A stretch of 64,000 nucleotides of DNA from Plicaturopsis crispa FD-325 SS-3. Its lineage: Eukaryota; Basidiomycota; Agaricomycetes; Amylocorticiales; Amylocorticiaceae. Under the pieces are notes generated by a model. That model saw only the letters and a list, made by a program, of their open reading frames with translations, did no database searches and was not told where the DNA came from. The stretch is taken from positions 2,178,179-2,242,178 of the forward strand of contig KN832555.1 in the NCBI GenBank assembly GCA_000827205.1, written 5' to 3'. This document shows, in pieces, positions 36,132 to 49,086 of the stretch. Positions within the stretch are counted from its first letter, which is position 1; every line of letters starts with the position of its first letter. The position numbers and the translations under genes are program-made.

Positions 36132-36720
36132 TCAATCAGAACTTCGCTCTACAAGCGGCGGGGGTGTACGCTTGAAGAATTTTCTCCGCTTGTCCTCTTG
36201 GGAGTCTGCACCGGCCCCAGTGAGCTGGCCTGCATAGTCATATGTGCCAACTGCAGCTCCAAGGACTGCACACGACGTGACGGCCATAGGCAGCGAGCGA
36301 GCTGTGAGAACACGTATGAGGACAAATAACGAAAGCAATAATGTTATGACACACCTCTAATTCCCGCAAGGAACCCTGCCGCGCAACCACCAGCCGCACC
36401 ATTTAAATAGTCGTCTTTTCGCCGTTGATTCGCGACGTATGAGTCCGTGAAAGCGAAAGCAGCTCCCATAGCGGCTTGTATCCAACGTCAGTATGGATCT
36501 GCGCTCGCATTTGACACAATAACCAACCAAAAAGTCCTACGGTTTGACCACCACGCGACAGAATCCCCCATCCTCCTGCGTTATGCGAGCTCACGGCGTT
36601 CTGGACGGCACTGGCAAAGAGGCCCACTCCAGCACCTCGAAGTGCGACGGACCACATGGTGTGTATTGTCGGCTTTTCGTTGTAAACAGGCGCCTCCGGT
36701 TGCGCAGTCTCCGTAGACAT
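36132..36720 (-). CDS. NDUFA11-like subunit of mitochondrial complex I
   Basis: Tim17/Tim22-fold membrane subunit of NADH:ubiquinone oxidoreductase (NDUFA11/B14.7; fungal 21.3 kDa type). The N-terminus MSTETAQPEAPVYNEKPTIH is followed by membrane helices: MWSVALRGAGVGLFASAVQN, AMGAAFAFTDSYVANQRRKD, DYLNGAAGGCAAGFLAGIRA and MAVTSCAVLGAAVGTYDYAG. Gly-rich helices with GxxxG-like spacing are typical of the Tim17 superfamily. It ends DKRRKFFKRTPPPLVERSSD. Three exons; the length of about 150 residues fits NDUFA11 better than TIM17/22/23. Divergent from the EED-like gene over 283 bases. Confidence 0.85.
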
Positions 36721-37003
36721 CGTTTTGAGGAGTCGACCACGTCGAACGCGGGAGAGAGTTTGATAGTTTCGAGCAAGTTTCGTGGATTGCTTTAGCGTTG
36801 ACTGTTCGGAGAGTGGCGGAGACGGTACACGGCAGAGTTCCGAATTCCGACTGTCCTCTTCCCATCCAATGCCGGAACGCGTCTTTCGCATCTTGTCCTT
36901 ACCCAGGTCTTCATCCTGACGCGATTTTCTATCTCCCGTAACGTTCATTCGTACCTGCGTTATATCTATTTCTTTGAGAAGGTGGAACCTGGCAGGTTCA
37001 TAG

Positions 37004-38953
37004 ATGAGTGTTCCCGATGACAACAATGGCGGTGGCTCAACGCAAAATCCGTGGTACAAGCTATCATCCAATGCGCATCCTTTCTTCGTTGCTCAGAAAC
37101 TATCCGTTCGTCCATCTCATTCTTGCTTGTCGTACCATAAATTCACCGCTTCCTACATAAGCCAAAGGATCACAGTGGCCTTCCATTTCATTCTGTCGCA
37201 GTCTTCCCCTGGTCAGTCGCGTCGATAGACGACGCGCTTTGGCAAGGCGATCTAAAAGCGCGACTTCCGCACTGGCCCGAGATGATAGCGAAATGGTCAG
37301 GCTCATACGCCGTTGGAGGTAGCCATCTTTATGTGATATCAAGTCGGATGTCCGTCAAGCCAATACGCGTAAAACCTCCACCAGATGTACGACAGTACGC
37401 CATATTCAATCTTCGCACCAAGATATATTTATCGTCTTGAGCAGAGCGGTGAAATTCAAAATATCGCTTGGGCATTGAGCCAAGCCTCTCCATACGAACC
37501 GCTCGTTGTCTTCTCTTGTGCAAGTATTCTTTACGCTGTCAACGTTGAAACCCGTGAAATCACAAGTTGTCTTCGTGGACATGGCGGTGTAAGCTCTCCT
37601 CCCCCTTTTAAGTCTGACTGTCTTACGGGTATTATTGTAGCCTATTACCTCCATAGCAACTCACCCAGTCTTCCCGTACATTTTGTGCACGACTTCACGG
37701 GACTTCACTGCAAGAATATACGACCTCACTCTTGCCCCGACGCAGGAGCCTAATAACCCTCACTGGACAAACAAAAATGTACCAAGCCTTGGAGGTGCTG
37801 CACACGGCCTTCAAATGTCTGAGCCCGAAGGCCTACCAAATACTATTGGCCGATGTGTATCGGTTCTAGTTGGCGGTCGTTCAGGAGGCCATCAAGCTGC
37901 AGTTCTCGGTGCGGTAAGTATCGCTCATGTCTTTTGCGCACATCCAGCTCACCCTGTTCAGGCATTCCATCCCGCATATCATCTGATAGCTACATGCGGG
38001 GTAAGTTTGCTTTTCTTGAGACCTTTCAAACCTCTGAAGTGGCTTGACAGCTCGACCGCGTCGTCAAAATATGGCGTACACCAGATTTAGAAGGGCGTCA
38101 TCTAACACGTGAAGACAAACCGCTCTTCAGCAGTAGCCGCCTCCACAAAGCTGGTGTCTGCTCCATAGCATGGTATGCACCGTTGATTTCCAAACATGAT
38201 AGCACCTAATCGTCCTTGGATCCTCACAGGCTGAACGACGACACTCTAATCACTCACAGTCTTCCTGCTCTCATGCGTCGGCACGAAGATGTGCGTGATG
38301 ACATATACTACGAACCTGGGACGGTTGTCCTTTGGCGGTGGCTTGGCTTAGACCGCTTTTTTCCGCCAAATGCTCCGCTCCAGAAAGTGCTCAGAGGCTG
38401 CGCATCTGTAAGTGATTCTCTAATTTTTTTCGATACCATTTATTTATTCGCCGACGATAGGATTATTATGAGAGCTGTGGGTAATTCTGGAATTCCTATG
38501 TGGCTTTGACTCAATGCCACGCCGGTAGCTTCATTCAAAATTATATCGGTCTATTCGCTCCCTATGGATTCAAGATTTCTACACGTATTTCAAGGGGAAT
38601 CTCGCAGCCACGATCCCCTCGTCCTATTCCCCGACTTCGATACCATCCGCCTCCTGAACGTAACTCACTTCGAACCCCGGAAACCTCCCCCATTCAGCGT
38701 CAAGGCGACGAACATCGCTGACATGGCGAAACGCATGCGCATAGAAGATGATGACGAGGATCCGCCGGAGGAAAATAACAAGCCGCCCGATGCAAAAGGC
38801 TGGACGATCAGGGTCAATAACGAAGGCATGGCGGGATCCGGGCAGCGTGAAAAGCTGCAGAATTGTGTGATGGGACTGGACGGGACGATGGTAGTAGGTG
38901 TCAGCGACCGAGGGAATATCTACGTATGGAGGTCTCGGAGTACTGCACGGTGA
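37004..38953 (+). CDS. EED/ESC-like WD40 protein (Polycomb PRC2 type)
   Basis: WD40 beta-propeller resembling EED/FIE, the histone-binding subunit of the H3K27 methyltransferase PRC2. Telling parts: GLPFHSVAVFPW near the start, GEIQNIAWALS, REITSCLRGHGGPITSIATH, then PYILCTTSRDFTARIYDL, AAFHPAYHLIATCGLDRVVKIWRTP and GVCSIAWLNDDTLITHS, and a final repeat MVVGVSDRGNIYVWRSRS. The CTTSRDxTxRIYDL segment is especially EED-like. About eight exons. The start at 37004 (MSVPDDNNGGG) and the first intron restore a sensible frame; the join around 37330-37395 is unresolved. An insert of acidic and Pro-rich residues (EDDDEDPPEENNKPP) lies before the last repeat. Confidence 0.72.
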
Positions 38954-39323
38954 CATGGACACTCGGTGAAGACATCTATCTTGCAAGCCCTCGGTCTGCT
39001 CACAATTCAGCATCTTACCCATGTACTTGTGTATATACCTATTGCAATCGTTGTAACGATCACGTTTTGCCCACCTCATGGACGGTCCTGAGCATGTCAT
39101 GCACACTATCTAGTTATACAATTGAGATTTACAACATAGGCTTGCCGGGTATGTATACAGGGAAGGAACAAGATTTCTTTGCTCGTGGAGTGGGTACCAT
39201 GCTAGCGCCCGTTCATGACCAAGATACCAAGGACGCGGTGTACGAGTAAGTGGTGGAAGCAATGGGGATGGGGATTCGAACACTCGAAAACGAATGGCGA
39301 GAGCATAGGCCTGGCGATCACCG
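38954..39323. other. intergenic, convergent 3' ends
   Basis: Spacer between the EED-like gene and the BTB-like gene; both 3' UTRs. Nothing recognised. Confidence 0.4.
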
Positions 39324-40401
39324 TCAGCGAGACGAGAAAGTGAAACGGCGTGCATCTTGAAGAGATCTCGTGACAACATGACGCCAGGAAATTGTCTGGA
39401 GGCTTGAGAGCTTGCAAAGGAGGCGTACCATGACACCTTGCCAGAACGAGAACCGAGGTAAACCCCGGACATCATATCGTGCGCTAAATTGATGAATTAG
39501 CGTGTATCTTCGAGGTTGACGATTCGAGACACTGACTGGTAGCATAGTCCACTGGACAACGATATCTTTGGTTTTATCCTTCAATGTCGTCCGGCATAGG
39601 TCGCACGTCAAATGTTCACCTAATGAGTTTAAGGCGGTCTCAATTGTGCTCGTCGGCATATCTGCTTGGACAGTTTAGTTTAGACCACTCGCAGAGGGTA
39701 GGATGGGACTGACCGGGCGTTGCATCCCAAGCTAGATATGCGGAGGCGAGCGCCCAGGCCCGCGTAAGTTTCTTCTGCTCCGAGAAATCGCAGTCTCGCG
39801 TCGGAGAGTGTGGGTGCGGTGGTTGCAGCAGAAGGTGTTTCAGTGAGTTCATGCGATTGAGGTGGAGAACGAATAGACGCTTGAGATAAAGCGGCCCTAT
39901 TCTTTCCGCCATTTGGTCCGTTAGAGTCGCCAACGGGAACGCGAGAAGGTGCGAGGATGCTGACGCCGCAAGCGCATACAGATCGTACTGTGCTGCTAGG
40001 GCGTACGTTTCCATAGAACGAAGTGGGGCGTGATAGAGGAGAATATTGAACAACGGCGTGGACGGCGCGATATATTTGTTGAGAGGGATGCCGTATTTTT
40101 GGAGGGATGCTACGGCCAAACATAGATCCTCGAATGTCGGAGCGTAATGAGCACAGGACATGTCGTTGATCGTATGCAGGACAACATTGAGGACTGTGGA
40201 GGACTCCGGAACGGCTAGAAGACGCTCGAGGCTGGATCTTGTAAGGGCGGCGGGCAGCAGCGATTTGAATGCGTTTTCTGATGCGGCCAACAAGATGTGG
40301 GACGAGACATAGAAATAAACGTGATCCGACGAGATGAGAATGAGATCAGGACGAGATGGCCCATTGTCGACTCCGGGATGGAATGAGGTAGAGACAGACA
40401 T
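39324..40401 (-). CDS. BTB/POZ-like protein (basidiomycete family)
   Basis: Intracellular protein with a BTB-like fold used for protein-protein contacts. The opening MSVSTSFHPGVDNGPSRPDL then LILISSDHVYFYVSSHILLA has the pattern of the basidiomycete BTB group (dhvSSDgv.FyVhs.iLl.aS). Then LLAVPESSTVLNVVLHTIND, a helical region YALAAQYDLYALAASASSHL and a Cys pair in LTCDLCRTTLKDKTKDIVVQ. The last exon, read to RSLQDARRFTFSSR, is tentative. An in-frame extension to 40605 exists but looks non-coding. Function unknown; possibly a substrate adaptor. Confidence 0.65.
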
Positions 40402-40861
40402 GAGTTCGGATTTTCCATGGTCTTCATTGCCATCGGCACTTGTAGATGGCTTAGATATTGTACATGAATGATAGAGCATTAACAAGCTATACACAATTGC
40501 AAAATCATGCCAGACGCACTGGCGGCGTAGGGTTTTGCAGTTGCTTGGTCCGCCCAGGGGTCCAGTCGCTCCACCCTGATACCGGCCATTCAGTCTGGTA
40601 GGCATCGGTAGGCTCGACTATGTTTGGCGACCATGGTTCATGACCACTAAGACTGCTAGTCATCATCTAGGAGCACAAGTCAGATAACGCCACTTAGAAG
40701 CCAAGGGCTTTAACACTTGAGAGGAGCATCATGAAATCATGTACTCACGAGGATATTTGGGGGAGTGGGGTGGGGGAGGGCGAGATTTTGTGAGCTGGGA
40801 TCGAGGAAGTCCACATCGTCAGACTACTTAACACCCTCTGTTCCACGACGTATCGTGAGAA
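40402..40861. other. intergenic
   Basis: No supported gene. A purine-rich GGGGGAGTGGGGTGGGGGAG run lies near 40758-40780. Confidence 0.35.
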
Positions 40862-41955
40862 TTATTGCATCACTGCAGCTCGTATGCACGGAGCAGAGCG
40901 CAGGATGAAAATACATGGAACGGCAGCTCCATGCATGCCGCCGTGGTCTGAAAGTAGATGCCAGGGCATCGCAGGGCAGGTGTGGGGTGCGAATCGAGGA
41001 CCGGGTGTTGGGGGATAGTAAATACATGGCCCCGGACTTTGAACAAATATTGGTGCAGGAAGACCGTCGTGGACAGGATTGTCTGCGCCAGTGGCAGCCA
41101 CATTACCGTTCCTGCAATTGGAAGTTGTTCCATAACACCAATCATGTCGACGGAACGGCGTCGGAGTCCCTCAGCTAGTAGCCGTCTCAGCTGCAGCACT
41201 CGTAGAACGCTGCACAGTCACCTCTTAGCTTGCGATGACTTATTGTCACTAGCGTCCATGGATAATAATGAGGATCAGTTCGGCACTCACATTGACAATA
41301 TATCGTTGCAAGCTCGACGCACGAATCGCCCGTTGCAGCTACAATGTGCGGGATGTCTTGAGGCCTGCCATGAGCGCTCAAAACGAGCTGAGGACTCATA
41401 TCGACTCGTGGTTTTCGATGGCCCAGAGAATCATTGCATCATCGCATGCTATTCATAGGAGATATGGTCCAAAACGCCTTGAAATCCGGAGTATCGATAT
41501 CAGCGACTATCAGCGACATCACAATTGGTGCTCCTTACACGCTGGGACGGTTGAAGCGGGGGCTGGAGACTGTAGTACTGATTCCACTGGATGGAGCAAA
41601 TTCGTCGAGATGCCATTGGGTTGGGGCAAGATGCACAATCAGCCGTTGAAAAGTCCGAGACGGGGAAAGCGACATGGGTAATTGCCAGCGGTCGGAGCTC
41701 GCGGCGCACGCGCGGAAGTTGCACTGTAAGTCAACTTTGTCCGTTCGCTTTACGGTCAGCACGAGTACGAAACATGCGCCCATAAGTAGTTAAGGTGAGT
41801 ACATACCTTTGAGTACCAGGCGGTGACGCAGAACGGGGTCGCAGAGGTATTTTTTCAATAAAATAATACATAAGCTTCTTCAATATTTCCTCTTCGTTAC
41901 AAGTGCGTCTAATAAGCAAAGCATCCAAGTCGTAGAGTCCGTGTTCGTTAGTCAT
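40862..41955 (-). CDS. possible hypothetical gene, two supported exons
   Basis: Weak model. An upstream exon opens MTNEHGLYDLDALLIRRTCN and continues EEEILKKLMYYFIEKIP (about 41808-41955), which reads like a real helical N-terminus. A downstream open stretch (about 40862-41100) is Pro-rich: DGLPAPIFVQSPGPCIYYPP, then TCPAMPWHLLSDHGGMHGAA. Between them lies a piece with YYSLQPPLQP. I could not join all pieces confidently. No family recognised. It might instead be two unrelated open frames. Confidence 0.3.
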
Positions 41956-42094
41956 GCTATCGTGTGACCTCGACGTCCGTAGATGCAATGGTGAGGGTGA
42001 GAGATAAATGCGTAAATGCGTAAGTGGTGGATGGGGTGTCGCTGGAGAGCTAAATGCCGATGGCCGGCATCGGTCGGAGGGCAGAGCGAGGACA

Positions 42095-43203
42095 CTATCC
42101 TCGATATGTGCAGCAGCTGATGATCGATGTGTAAGCATTTAATGTTTTCAGAGGGAGTAATCTCAATGACGCACCTGAGCATATAGGGAATGATAGAGAC
42201 CACAAGGCAAGCAAATGCAGCCCAGACAAGATATAGACCTCCGCCCACCGACACGGTGATGCCGAGCGGTATTGGAGTTGTATCAGTCCCAACAGTGAAG
42301 TTGTTGATTGATTCCGTCTTCTTGATCATGGACGTCCAAATGGCTGCGCCGATGAGGAGCATTAAGCTGCCAAGCATGGATAGCGACGTCGAGACGAAGA
42401 AGGCTACCGTATGCTTTATCACGCCGCTATTCAGAGAATATAAATAAGCATTGCCAGCTTTGGAACAATGAAAGCGCTGGCTCACGTGAATAGCGCCAGT
42501 GCAGCACATATTGAGCCCAACAGGATTAAATAATAGGCGGCCTTGGAAGAGTTTTTCAAGTACGATGTGTCATTAAGTGTCGTATTGCCGATGATGGCGT
42601 CGGTGAACTGGGAGTAGTTGCTGAACATGTCCGACGTGATTGCTAGGTAAGGCTCGAATCTGTTCGCGACGGTCTCGTTGGAGCAGGTACCAAGGTTGGC
42701 CTCGGTGTACGCGCAGTACGAGTACAGTCCAAACTGGTACGATTGTCGCAGGCCAGCCTTTACTTGCAGAGGTGCCGACGCGTTGAACGTGTACAGACCG
42801 TCGATAGGATCGCTGAAAGCCTTTCCTAAACCTTCCCTGTAGAGACGTCAGTGCTTTGGCCGCGACACAAGAGGGAGTTGGCTTACCCGTAGCCCGAAAC
42901 GTTGACCTTGGCCTGTGAAGCACGGACGATCAAAGGCGGTTCGATTTACGTGGAGAGCACTGGCGCCTCACCATCGCTATACCTCGGGGAACGGTCGAGG
43001 TGCTGATTTGGCCGACCTGTGCAAGGATTGGATAACTGTCAACTAAAGAAGAGATGAGAGTAGAAGAAAGACGTACGTGGGCAAAGATGAGCAGCAACAA
43101 GGCCACGAAGCTGCTCGAACGATCAGCACCCTGGAACCAGGCAGCGAACGATCCGTACTCACGAGAGAAAGGACGCGGCCCCGACACAAACTTCGCCGCG
43201 CAT
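42095..43203 (-). CDS. SUR7/PalI-family membrane protein
   Basis: Four-helix plasma-membrane protein of the SUR7/PalI (Rim9) family, associated with eisosomes/MCC domains or ambient-pH signalling. The first helix is SFVALLLLIFAHVGQIS. An extracellular loop follows with VNVSGYGEGLGKAFSDP, SYQFGLYSYCAY and LGTCSNE and several N-glycosylation sites (NAS, NET, NYS, NTT, NDT, NSS). The other helices are YYLILLGSICAALALFTGVI, FVSTSLSMLGSLMLLIGAAI and LGITVSVGGGLYLVWAAFAC onward. Correct splicing of the last exon gives IPYMLSCCTYRG and a stop at 42095; reading through that intron gives a false longer end. Start 43203 (MRGEVCVGAASFLS). Divergent from the glucosyltransferase. Confidence 0.85.
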
Positions 43204-43516
43204 GGTAGAGATGAGATAAGTCGTAAAGTAGAAAGCAGGAAACGGAGGAAAACAGCCAGCAAACGCTGCGGACAGGTATAAAATGTCGATCCTCGCGGCC
43301 GTCGCGTGCAGGAACCAAGTTTTCTGTTTCGCCGTCACGAGGAAGCCTCGCTGTATTTCACTTTCCCACGGCACTTTGCATTACGTAAGATATATTGCCC
43401 GACGGGGCGGTGGCTGCGTACACCGGCGGCGCCATCACTGCAGCCCCAGAGTGTCCGAGTCCGTCGACCTGCGTCTTTCTTTCTTACCATCACATCCGCA
43501 GCTTTTTACGATAATA
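43204..43516. promoter_or_regulatory. divergent promoter, SUR7-like / sterol glucosyltransferase
   Basis: 313 bases between two divergent starts. A pyrimidine-rich TTTCTTTCTTACC stretch precedes the glucosyltransferase ATG. No other motif claimed. Confidence 0.4.
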
Positions 43517-46500
43517 ATGGCGGAGGTGCCATCTCTGCAGCCGTATCTTCACAATCCAGAGGCTGGTCAAACGGTAGACACCTCGCCCGAGGCGCTTGGT
43601 CTTGACACAGACCATAACGTCACCGACTCGCCGCCTCCAAGTCAGCAGAGCAAACGCGTGAAACGGGTGGTAGAGATGACTGCTAGCAAACTTGGAATCA
43701 GCTCCGGTGCACGGTCACCACCGCGATCACCCCCCGCTACGAGCCCCAGCCGGCTATTGAGCCTCACCCGGAAGGGCAAGGGCAAGGAGAGACAGTCTAC
43801 TGACTCTCGTGAGTCTATCCTGGTCGTGTCAACCGTTGCGCATCATTCATTGTATTGCTCTGGTGATTCAGCCTCTACTTCATCTCGATCACCGCAGCCC
43901 TCTCGGCCCACCTCGCCAGTTCAACGCACTGCATCTCGGCCTGTGGCTGCCCAAGATGATTCGCCATTCATCAGACCTCCTTCTCCGCTGCCCTCTAGAC
44001 CACTGCTGCAGTCGTTCCGTGGCGACGGATCGGTTCGTCGTTCTTGCCTCTGACTTCAATTAATTTACCTGAACGAAATCTGTGGCGTACACAACAGATG
44101 CGCGCTGGTACACAAACGCTTATTCAAGCTCTGCAAGCTATTCCATGGACGGATGACCCAGACCAGGACGATGAGATTTTGAACCATGGTCTTCCTGTAG
44201 ACTCTGAGAGCGATGACGAGGCAAAACCAAGTGCGCATGCACTCACGCCAACAACGGGCACTTATTGACACATTGAAACGTATAGCCCGGATAGCTTCGT
44301 CCATACACACTATACACCGCCCGGTCGCACGCTCGAGGCGTGCAGACCTACCACCCTCCCCGGCATCCAAATCCAAATCACATGCATTCACTGTTGACGA
44401 ACGAGATGACGATAGCCTAACTTCCGACGAAGACATCGAGGGCGAGGATCTGGAGGCGTCGACCCCTCGTCCGCCGGACGGGCCCAGCCCCGGTCACCTC
44501 AGTCGGCTCTACACATCATCTGCGCCATTATCTCACAGCGTGAATGTCCTGCCCCCGTCCAGGTCGATTATGAGCCGCACAGGGAGTATGGCTACTGTGA
44601 GGCTACAGCGTAGGTCACGCCTAGCCGAGAAATTGAAAGAAGTTTTCGAACTGGAAGGCATCGAGGAAGTTTGGGCCGGTGAGCCATTCAAACCCACTCG
44701 TATACTAACATCGCTCATGATTTATTTACAGAAATGCCCTGCTGGATACTCCGTTCTGTGTGTAAGTGAATCAATATCAATCCGCTCTCTTTGAATTAAC
44801 CTTGGGTTGCAGTGCTGCAGGGTTACATGTATCTGACAAACTCATATATTTGCTTCTTCGCACATATGCCTTCTCGAGAGGTATTGATTATCCGTGTATT
44901 GCGTGAGCGTGCAAAAATCTAACGCGCTCATAATCCAGGATCAAATTTTGAAATCGGGCACATTGAACAAGAAGGCGACTCGGACCAAACGTTGGATCAA
45001 ACATTGGTTCATTCTCAAGAATGATGCACTATCGTGGTATCAATCGTCTTCGGTAAGGTGATATGTCTTAATTTGTAGGACACATTTATCAACCCTTGTG
45101 CCCACTCCAGGATCCCTACTTCCCGCATGGTATAGTTGACCTTCGGTACGCAATTTCATGTGAACCACAGGGCGAGAAAGATATACATCTGCGGACCAAT
45201 GCAAAGACCATCTATCTTTCCGCGGATTCCGTCCCGAGTCGGGAAGAATGGGTCAAAGCTATCAGAAAAGTCATCTTCAAGGCCCAAAACATGGGTGACA
45301 GCGTTAAGGTGAGCACTGCGTTTAGGCCTTTCCCATCTCGTACTTACAACTTTATCTCCTAGATCGCTATTCCGTACTCCGCGATACTCGACGTCGAGAA
45401 ATCCACTGCCATGGATTTCAGCGAAACTATCGAGGTGAAGGTCCGAGAAGATCATTTCTCCGTCGACTCCTACTTCTTCGCATATTTTCACGACCTACAA
45501 GGTGCACTGGAACAAATCCGCGATGCTGTACGCGCACATCGTACGCTTCCGCCGCAGACATCACCTAGACAAGTTTTAGACACGACCCTGTCACGATCTC
45601 CGTCCGACCCACATCAGCATCCCGCGGAACGCGCTCAAACGATGCCTGAAAGCCAATCAATATTCAATCGGGGTCCCTTCAGCTTGACTGGCCTTCTGAG
45701 CCCTTTACGATCAGCATCGGATACACCTGTATCGGGACGCGGAGCTAGCTCTCCCGCAAATCCAGAGCAGGCGGAAGGCTTTACGCACATAACCAAACGA
45801 CCGACTAACTCGCTCATCTCTGACGTGACTCCTGAAGAAGTTCTGCCTAATGAACCCCACCGAAGCACAACAACGAGCACTACGACGCTTACGCCCTCAT
45901 CCTCCAGGTTAGAGCACACCTACCCGCCTTCGACTCCAACTGTTGATCTCTATCCTACTGTTTCAAGAGAAGCATCGGGAAGTGCTTGGACTGTCGGTGT
46001 CCCCTCTTGGCTGCGTGGATCAACGCGTAAAATATTACCGTCGTCCATGTCCAATCCAGCTGTAGTCGAGCCGGCAAGCCCGACGGGCGTGTCGGAAGTC
46101 TATTCGTCTACACTGTCCTCGTCGAGTAGCCAGTCCCAGAGTGGCGACCTCGGATACAGCGTTCTGGAATCGCCTGAGGGCGCGGTCGACGGCGAAATGT
46201 CCGACAAATATCACACGGCATTTGCCTTCGACGACAAAGAGACACTCCTTGGATGTACGTCGCGCTCGCTATACCGTAGCATGATCTGCCAACTTACCTT
46301 ATTTGTAGACTTTACTGGATACATATTTCGCTTGTTGCCAGTCTACGGACGCCTATACGTTTCGACCAACTACTTTTGCTTCAAGTCAAGCGGCCCGTTG
46401 ACTGCTAAAACTTGGGTAGGCTCAATGTATATGAATGGTCGGCAATTTGCTCATAATCTGTCATAGATGGTTCTACCCATCAAGGACATCCTAGCGACGG

Positions 46501-48911
46501 AACGGACGAAAGCTACTCGGTTCGGTCACCTTGGCCTCATTGTTATCGTCAAAGGACACGAGGAACTCTTCTTCGAATTCGGCGACGAAGGCCGAAGAAA
46601 TGCCTTTGTGAAACTGCTCGAGAGCCAAATGGAGGACGTGCGGCAAAGACTGGCATTGGGGGAGCCTGTGTCGGCAACTGCGGGTGAACGAGACGCACTG
46701 ATCTTGGAGGAATTCGAAGCAAAGCCACTTAACAGCAGCGACGAACCTCGGCCAGCCCCGGATAACATGGCAGATTCCTTGCCTGCGGTTATGTTCACCT
46801 CAGCATCTTCGACGTTCCTGACGTTCAAGCCGAAGGAGTCCTTGAATTTCACGTTCCTGACCATTGGCTCTCGTGGAGATGTGCAGCCATATATTGCACT
46901 CGCGAAAGGTCTTATTGCAGATGGTCACAAAGCGAAGATTGCCACGCACGGTGAATTCAAAGATTGGATTGAAGCAGTGAGTAACGCACTCAGAATATAT
47001 TCAATGACCCTAACCCACTTTCATCAGCACGGCATCGAGTTTGGATACGTCGGAGGCGATCCTGCAGAACTGATGCGTATCTGCGTCGAGAACGGAATGT
47101 TCACCGTTGCGTTCTTGAAGGAAGGCCTTCAGAAGGTTCGTATCCACTCCGTTTGTTATGACACTCCTAATGCCTTTCCAATAGTTTCGAGGCTGGGTAG
47201 ACGATTTATTAAAGACGTCTTGGGAGGCATGTCAAGGCAGTGATGTTTTAGTAGAATCCCCAAGTGCCATGGGCGGATATCACATTGCCGAAGCCCTTGG
47301 GATACCATACTTCCGAGCTTTCACGATGACATGGACACGTACAAGGTTAATAAGGTCTGTTGGGTCGGTAGCACGCGTAACTCATCCCGACTATCTCATC
47401 TAGGGCATATCCCCATGCTTTCGCGGTCCCTGATCGAAAGGTGTGCACTTTTATATCTTTTGTAGTTTTGGCTCCTGATCATTGTCTTACAGATGGGTGG
47501 AAGCTACAACTACATGGTAAGCAATGCTGTGATACATGAAGACAGAGTATCGCCCTAACCTACATATTGCTACACCAGTCCTACGTGATGTTCGACCAAG
47601 TATTTTGGCGAGCTACTTCAGGCCAGATCAATCGTTGGCGCCGAAACCAGCTGGGCTTAGCTGGCACTAGTCTCGATAAGATGGAGCCTCACAAGATCCC
47701 TTTCCTTTACAACTTCAGTCCTGTCGTAGTACCCCCGCCTCTGGACTGGCCTGAGTGGATCAGAGTCACCGGTACGTCGGTTTGCGCCGGGTTGTGGACC
47801 TTTGCGCTGACTGGTAATTCTCAGGATACTGGTTCCTAGATGATGCAGAAGTCTCGGCCAAGAAGTGGAACGCACCCAGTGATCTCGATGCATTCATCGA
47901 CAATGCTCACAGCCTAGGAAAGAAGGTGGTCTATATTGGCTTTGGAAGTATCGTTGTCTCGGACCCTAGAGCCATGACGCGCTGCGTCATCGAAGCGGTG
48001 GTAAAGAGTGGTGTATATGCCATCCTCTCCAAGGGATGGTCCGACAGACTCAACATCAAGAGTGAGGAGGTGGCAGAACCCGAGGAACCTCTTCCCAAGG
48101 AGATATACGCCATAACATCTGTCCCTCACGACTGGTTGTTCCAGCGCATCGACGCCGCATGCCATCATGGAGGCGCAGGTACCACCGGAGCTAGTCTACG
48201 TGGTATGGTCTTTTCTTTTGATTCTTCTATGTTTTTGAGCTAACATTGGAGATTCTAGCTGGTATCCCAACTATTATCAAACCTTTTTTCGGCGACCAAT
48301 TCTTCTGGGCTGATCGCGTCGAGGCCTTGGGCGTCGGATCAGGCGTTCGCAAGCTAACTGTCGACAGCTTGATGGACGCACTTATCGCCGCCACAACGGA
48401 TTCCAAGCAGATATATCGCGCAAAACTTATAGGCGAACAAATACGCTCTGTCAGCGTTTTTTCATTCGTTCGGTTAGTATCTATGAGCTCATCGTGCCTT
48501 CAGGAGAACGGCGTTGCCACGGCTATTGAAGCCATATATCGCGACCTCGAATACGCCAGGTCGCTCATAAAGCGAGCTGCTCGTGATGATCTCACCGAGG
48601 AAGCCGTCTTGATGGCTGACAACAGCACCATCCGAGACGAGATGACTACCTCACCTGTATCGGGGCGTCCTCTCTCAGGCTACAGCTCTAGCGGCCGAAC
48701 CAGTGAAGATTGGAGCGTTGTCTCAGACGGCGACGACCGTCGAGACGACCGACGATCATCATTCAGCTCACGGCGCAGCGAAGGAAAGGCAGACAAAAGT
48801 TTCAAGCGAAAAAGTCTCGCCGCCGCCGTTTTATCTGTCCTCCCTGACTCCCTTGCACCCACTAATCTCTCTCATCGACGCTCCCGCTCATCGTCCTCGG
48901 CTAAATCTTGA
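43517..48911 (+). CDS. ATG26: sterol 3-beta-glucosyltransferase (ATG26/UGT51 type)
   Basis: Membrane-associated enzyme that moves glucose from UDP-glucose to sterols such as ergosterol. Domain order is that of fungal UGT51/ATG26: a disordered Ser/Pro-rich N-terminus (about 200 residues), a first GRAM domain ([20 protein letters not shown] ... [12 protein letters not shown]), a PH domain ([34 protein letters not shown]), a linker rich in Ser/Thr, a second GRAM domain ([40 protein letters not shown]) and the GT-B catalytic part. There, [20 protein letters not shown] opens the acceptor side and [20 protein letters not shown] is the UDP-sugar signature, with [20 protein letters not shown]. The last 120 residues are variable and Ser/Arg-rich. 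It has more than ten introns. ATG26 is needed for pexophagy in Komagataella but not in yeast. Confidence 0.95.
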
Positions 48912-49086
48912 CGGCATGTATCCATAACCCCATCTCATGTATGATTCTTTCTCTTTCTTTCTTGATTTGGTTTGGCTCTCGGAGGTTTCTGTTACATATA
49001 CCATCTCATGCTACATCTTTCGGGGTTCAGGCTATTAGACATCTATACCACTGTTAAATAATTCGTACACGCACAAAGACTGTGCT

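Noticed and set aside
35733-36329. 198-codon plus-strand frame
   Set aside because: No family content and it overlaps the well-supported NDUFA11-like gene on the other strand.
36721-37071. In-frame upstream extension of the NDUFA11-like protein
   Set aside because: The sequence lacks family content; the normal N-terminus starts at 36720, and the extension overlaps the EED-like start.
40402-40605. Longer N-terminus for the BTB-like protein
   Set aside because: The extension reads like intronic or untranslated sequence, without the pattern of the domain.
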